From assembly GCA_028678815.1 (NCBI GenBank), contig JAJRCS010000148.1, forward strand, positions 1 through 7,696: 7,696 nucleotides of DNA. Direction: 5' to 3'. The notes under the pieces are model-generated. The model worked only from the letters and a program-made list of their open reading frames with translations, was not told the origin of the DNA and searched no databases. Positions within the stretch are counted from its first letter, which is position 1, and every line of letters starts with the position of its first letter. Made by a program: the position numbers and the translations under genes. This document shows, piece by piece, positions 6,367-7,696 of the stretch. Source of the DNA: Methanomicrobiales archaeon (GTDB taxonomy: Archaea > Halobacteriota > Methanomicrobia > Methanomicrobiales > JACTUA01).

Positions 6367-6499
6367 GCCGGATACTCCGGGGAACTCCTCTGTTTCACGG
6401 GAGATGAGCCTTTGCTGCAAGGCCTCCGGGCCGGCCCTCCGGCCCGGCCTGCTTTCGAACTTCCGTTCTCAAACCTTCGGACCCATGGTCCTCGGGCCT
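6367..6499 (-). other. Gap between thrS and the permease gene
   Basis: 133 bases on the minus strand separate the thrS stop from the chosen permease start. Besides the GC hairpin it holds a modestly A+T-richer patch at about 6451-6478 (GGTTTGAG and TTCGAAAG on the minus strand). I see no convincing archaeal TATA box, so the permease may be read through from thrS or use a weak promoter here. Confidence 0.5.
6426..6447 (-). terminator. GC-rich 9-bp hairpin between thrS and the permease
   Basis: CCGGGCCGG (6426-6434) and CCGGCCCGG (6439-6447) are exact reverse complements with a four-base loop. It lies about 50 bases past the thrS stop and about 60 bases before the permease ATG on the minus strand. 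No U run follows it on that strand (the next bases are AGGCCTTGCAGC), so it is not a classic intrinsic terminator. It may be an mRNA processing or stability element, or part of the permease leader. Confidence 0.45.
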
Positions 6500-7696
6500 T
6501 CAGATGAACCGGGGCCGGACCGAGAGGAGCCGGGGGGTGTAGAGGGGCCGCCAGGGCTTCCCGGCGTTCTCCTCCCTGACCTTCCCGATGAGGGCCTCCT
6601 CCTTCATCCTCTCCCGGTGGAGCTTCTGGGGTGTGGAGAGCCGCCGGACCGTGACGGTCAGGTCGCCGGAGGTGACCTCCTGGTCGCCCAGCACCACGAT
6701 GTAGGGGACCCACTCCATCCCGGCCGCCCGGACCTTCTTGTTCATGCTCTCCTCCCGGTCGTCCACGTCGGCCCGGATGCCCCGGTCGTTCAGCCGGGCA
6801 GTGAGGGCCTTTGCCGCATCCATGTGCCGGTCGGCGACGGGGATGACCCGGACCTGTGTCGCCGCGAGCCATGTCGGGAACTGTGGGACCTCCTCGCCGG
6901 CGAGGGTCTCGAGCATGGCGCAGATGACCCGCTCCACCGAGCCCGTGGGGGAGCAGTGGAGGATGGGCGGGTGGACCTCCTTCCCGTCCACGTGGTATCG
7001 GATCCCGAACCGGGTGGAGGACTCGACGTCGATCTGGACCGTCGGGTTCTCGATGGGCCGCCCCTGGGCATCTATGGCGGCGAGGTCGATCTTCGCCACC
7101 CAGTAGTGGACCCGCTCGGAGAGGATCTCGATGAGGCAGGGCTCCCCGATGAGCTTCACGACCTTCTTCACCCAGCCCTCGTGCTCGTGGTAGAAGTCCC
7201 GTGTGCACCGGAAGGCCGGGTAATACCGCACGGCGAGGTCCGTCCCGCTCTTCTGCCCCATGACGACCTGCTCCTCGAAGCATTTCAGGGCCTCGTCCAT
7301 GTCGGTGCAGAGGGTGTGCATGTCGGGCATCGTGAAGGCCCGGAGGCGCTTTAACCCGATGACCTCGCCCTTCTGTTCGTGCCGGAAGGAGTAGGTGGAG
7401 AGCTCGTACATCTTCATGGGCAGGGTGTTCGGGGATATGTGCATCCCGTTCATGAAGGAGAACATGCCGAAGCAGGCGGCGAACCGGAGCATCATCGAGC
7501 GGTTGCCGCTCCTGAACCGGTACTGCCGCTCCCCGAACTTGGCCGCATGCTCGCAGATGGCCTGGTCGTCCAGGTCGTACATTACCGGGGTCTCGACTGG
7601 CATCGCCCCGTAGGGGAGCACCAGGGTGAGGACATAGTCGGCGATGAGGTCCCGGAGGAGCTTGCCCTTCGGCATCCACCTGAGGTGCCCGACGTC
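6500..7696 (-). CDS. thrS: Threonyl-tRNA synthetase, archaeal type (N-terminal part outside window)
   Basis: It charges tRNA-Thr with threonine in the cytoplasm (EC 6.1.1.3). The frame is open to the window edge (residues DVGHLRW precede the Met encoded at 7675-7673), so that Met is internal and the editing and N-terminal domains lie off the right edge; 398 residues are visible. Numbered from that Met, class II motif 2 is [19 protein letters not shown] (90-108) with [11 protein letters not shown] (110-120). Cys68, His120 and His240 match the three zinc ligands that recognise threonine. [16 protein letters not shown] (210-225) and [14 protein letters not shown] (236-249, motif 3 Arg) are archaeal ThrRS hallmarks. 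The anticodon-binding domain spans about 265-350, and the ending GKPWRPL...[10 protein letters not shown] is the complete family C terminus. TGA stop at 6502-6500. No oddities seen. Confidence 0.97.
   Translation of the reverse strand, partial: DVGHLRWMPKGKLLRDLIADYVLTLVLPYGAMPVETPVMYDLDDQAICEHAAKFGERQYRFRSGNRSMMLRFAACFGMFSFMNGMHISPNTLPMKMYELSTYSFRHEQKGEVIGLKRLRAFTMPDMHTLCTDMDEALKCFEEQVVMGQKSGTDLAVRYYPAFRCTRDFYHEHEGWVKKVVKLIGEPCLIEILSERVHYWVAKIDLAAIDAQGRPIENPTVQIDVESSTRFGIRYHVDGKEVHPPILHCSPTGSVERVICAMLETLAGEEVPQFPTWLAATQVRVIPVADRHMDAAKALTARLNDRGIRADVDDREESMNKKVRAAGMEWVPYIVVLGDQEVTSGDLTVTVRRLSTPQKLHRERMKEEALIGKVREENAGKPWRPLYTPRLLSVRPRFI

Noticed and set aside
6345..7679. 444-codon minus-strand frame over thrS
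   Set aside because: It is out of frame with the clear threonyl-tRNA synthetase and is rich in Arg, Gly, Pro and His with no family motif. It is a G+C-driven shadow frame.

Overview
The window reads as a G+C-rich euryarchaeal chromosome, most likely a methanogen of the Methanomicrobiales type. The organism call is an inference. It rests on the archaeal form of threonyl-tRNA synthetase at the right edge, a TATA-box promoter placed about 25 bases before a start codon with no leader, good GGAGG ribosome sites inside the operon, and third codon positions that are almost all G or C. Codon use looks even across the window. I see no mobile element, tRNA, rRNA or CRISPR array.

Layout. Positions 1-624 (+) hold the C-terminal part of a PiT-type phosphate transporter that begins outside the window. 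Positions 625-848 are a non-coding gap ending in a 10-bp inverted repeat, a T run and a TATA box. From 849 to 5071 (+) run five tightly packed genes whose ends overlap: glucose-1-phosphate cytidylyltransferase, CDP-glucose 4,6-dehydratase, a short RmlC-like cupin epimerase, an extended-SDR reductase/epimerase, and a family 2 glycosyltransferase. On the minus strand, a 12-TM APC amino acid permease (5065-6366) meets the glycosyltransferase tail-to-tail with a 7-bp overlap. Upstream of it, in the same direction, is the C-terminal two thirds or so of threonyl-tRNA synthetase (6500-7696, running off the right edge). A strong GC hairpin lies between these two minus-strand genes.

How the genes work together. 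The five-gene cassette looks like a self-contained route to a CDP-linked 6-deoxyhexose: Glc-1-P + CTP gives CDP-glucose, then CDP-4-keto-6-deoxyglucose, then an epimerised keto sugar, then a reduced CDP-6-deoxyhexose, which the last gene may attach to a glycan. The C-3 dehydrase (RfbH/E1) of the classic 3,6-dideoxyhexose pathways is not in the cassette, so the product is probably a full 6-deoxy sugar. Its stereochemistry cannot be read from the sequence. The RmlC-like step looks atypical and is the most interesting part of the window. The flanking transporter, permease and synthetase genes are ordinary housekeeping functions.
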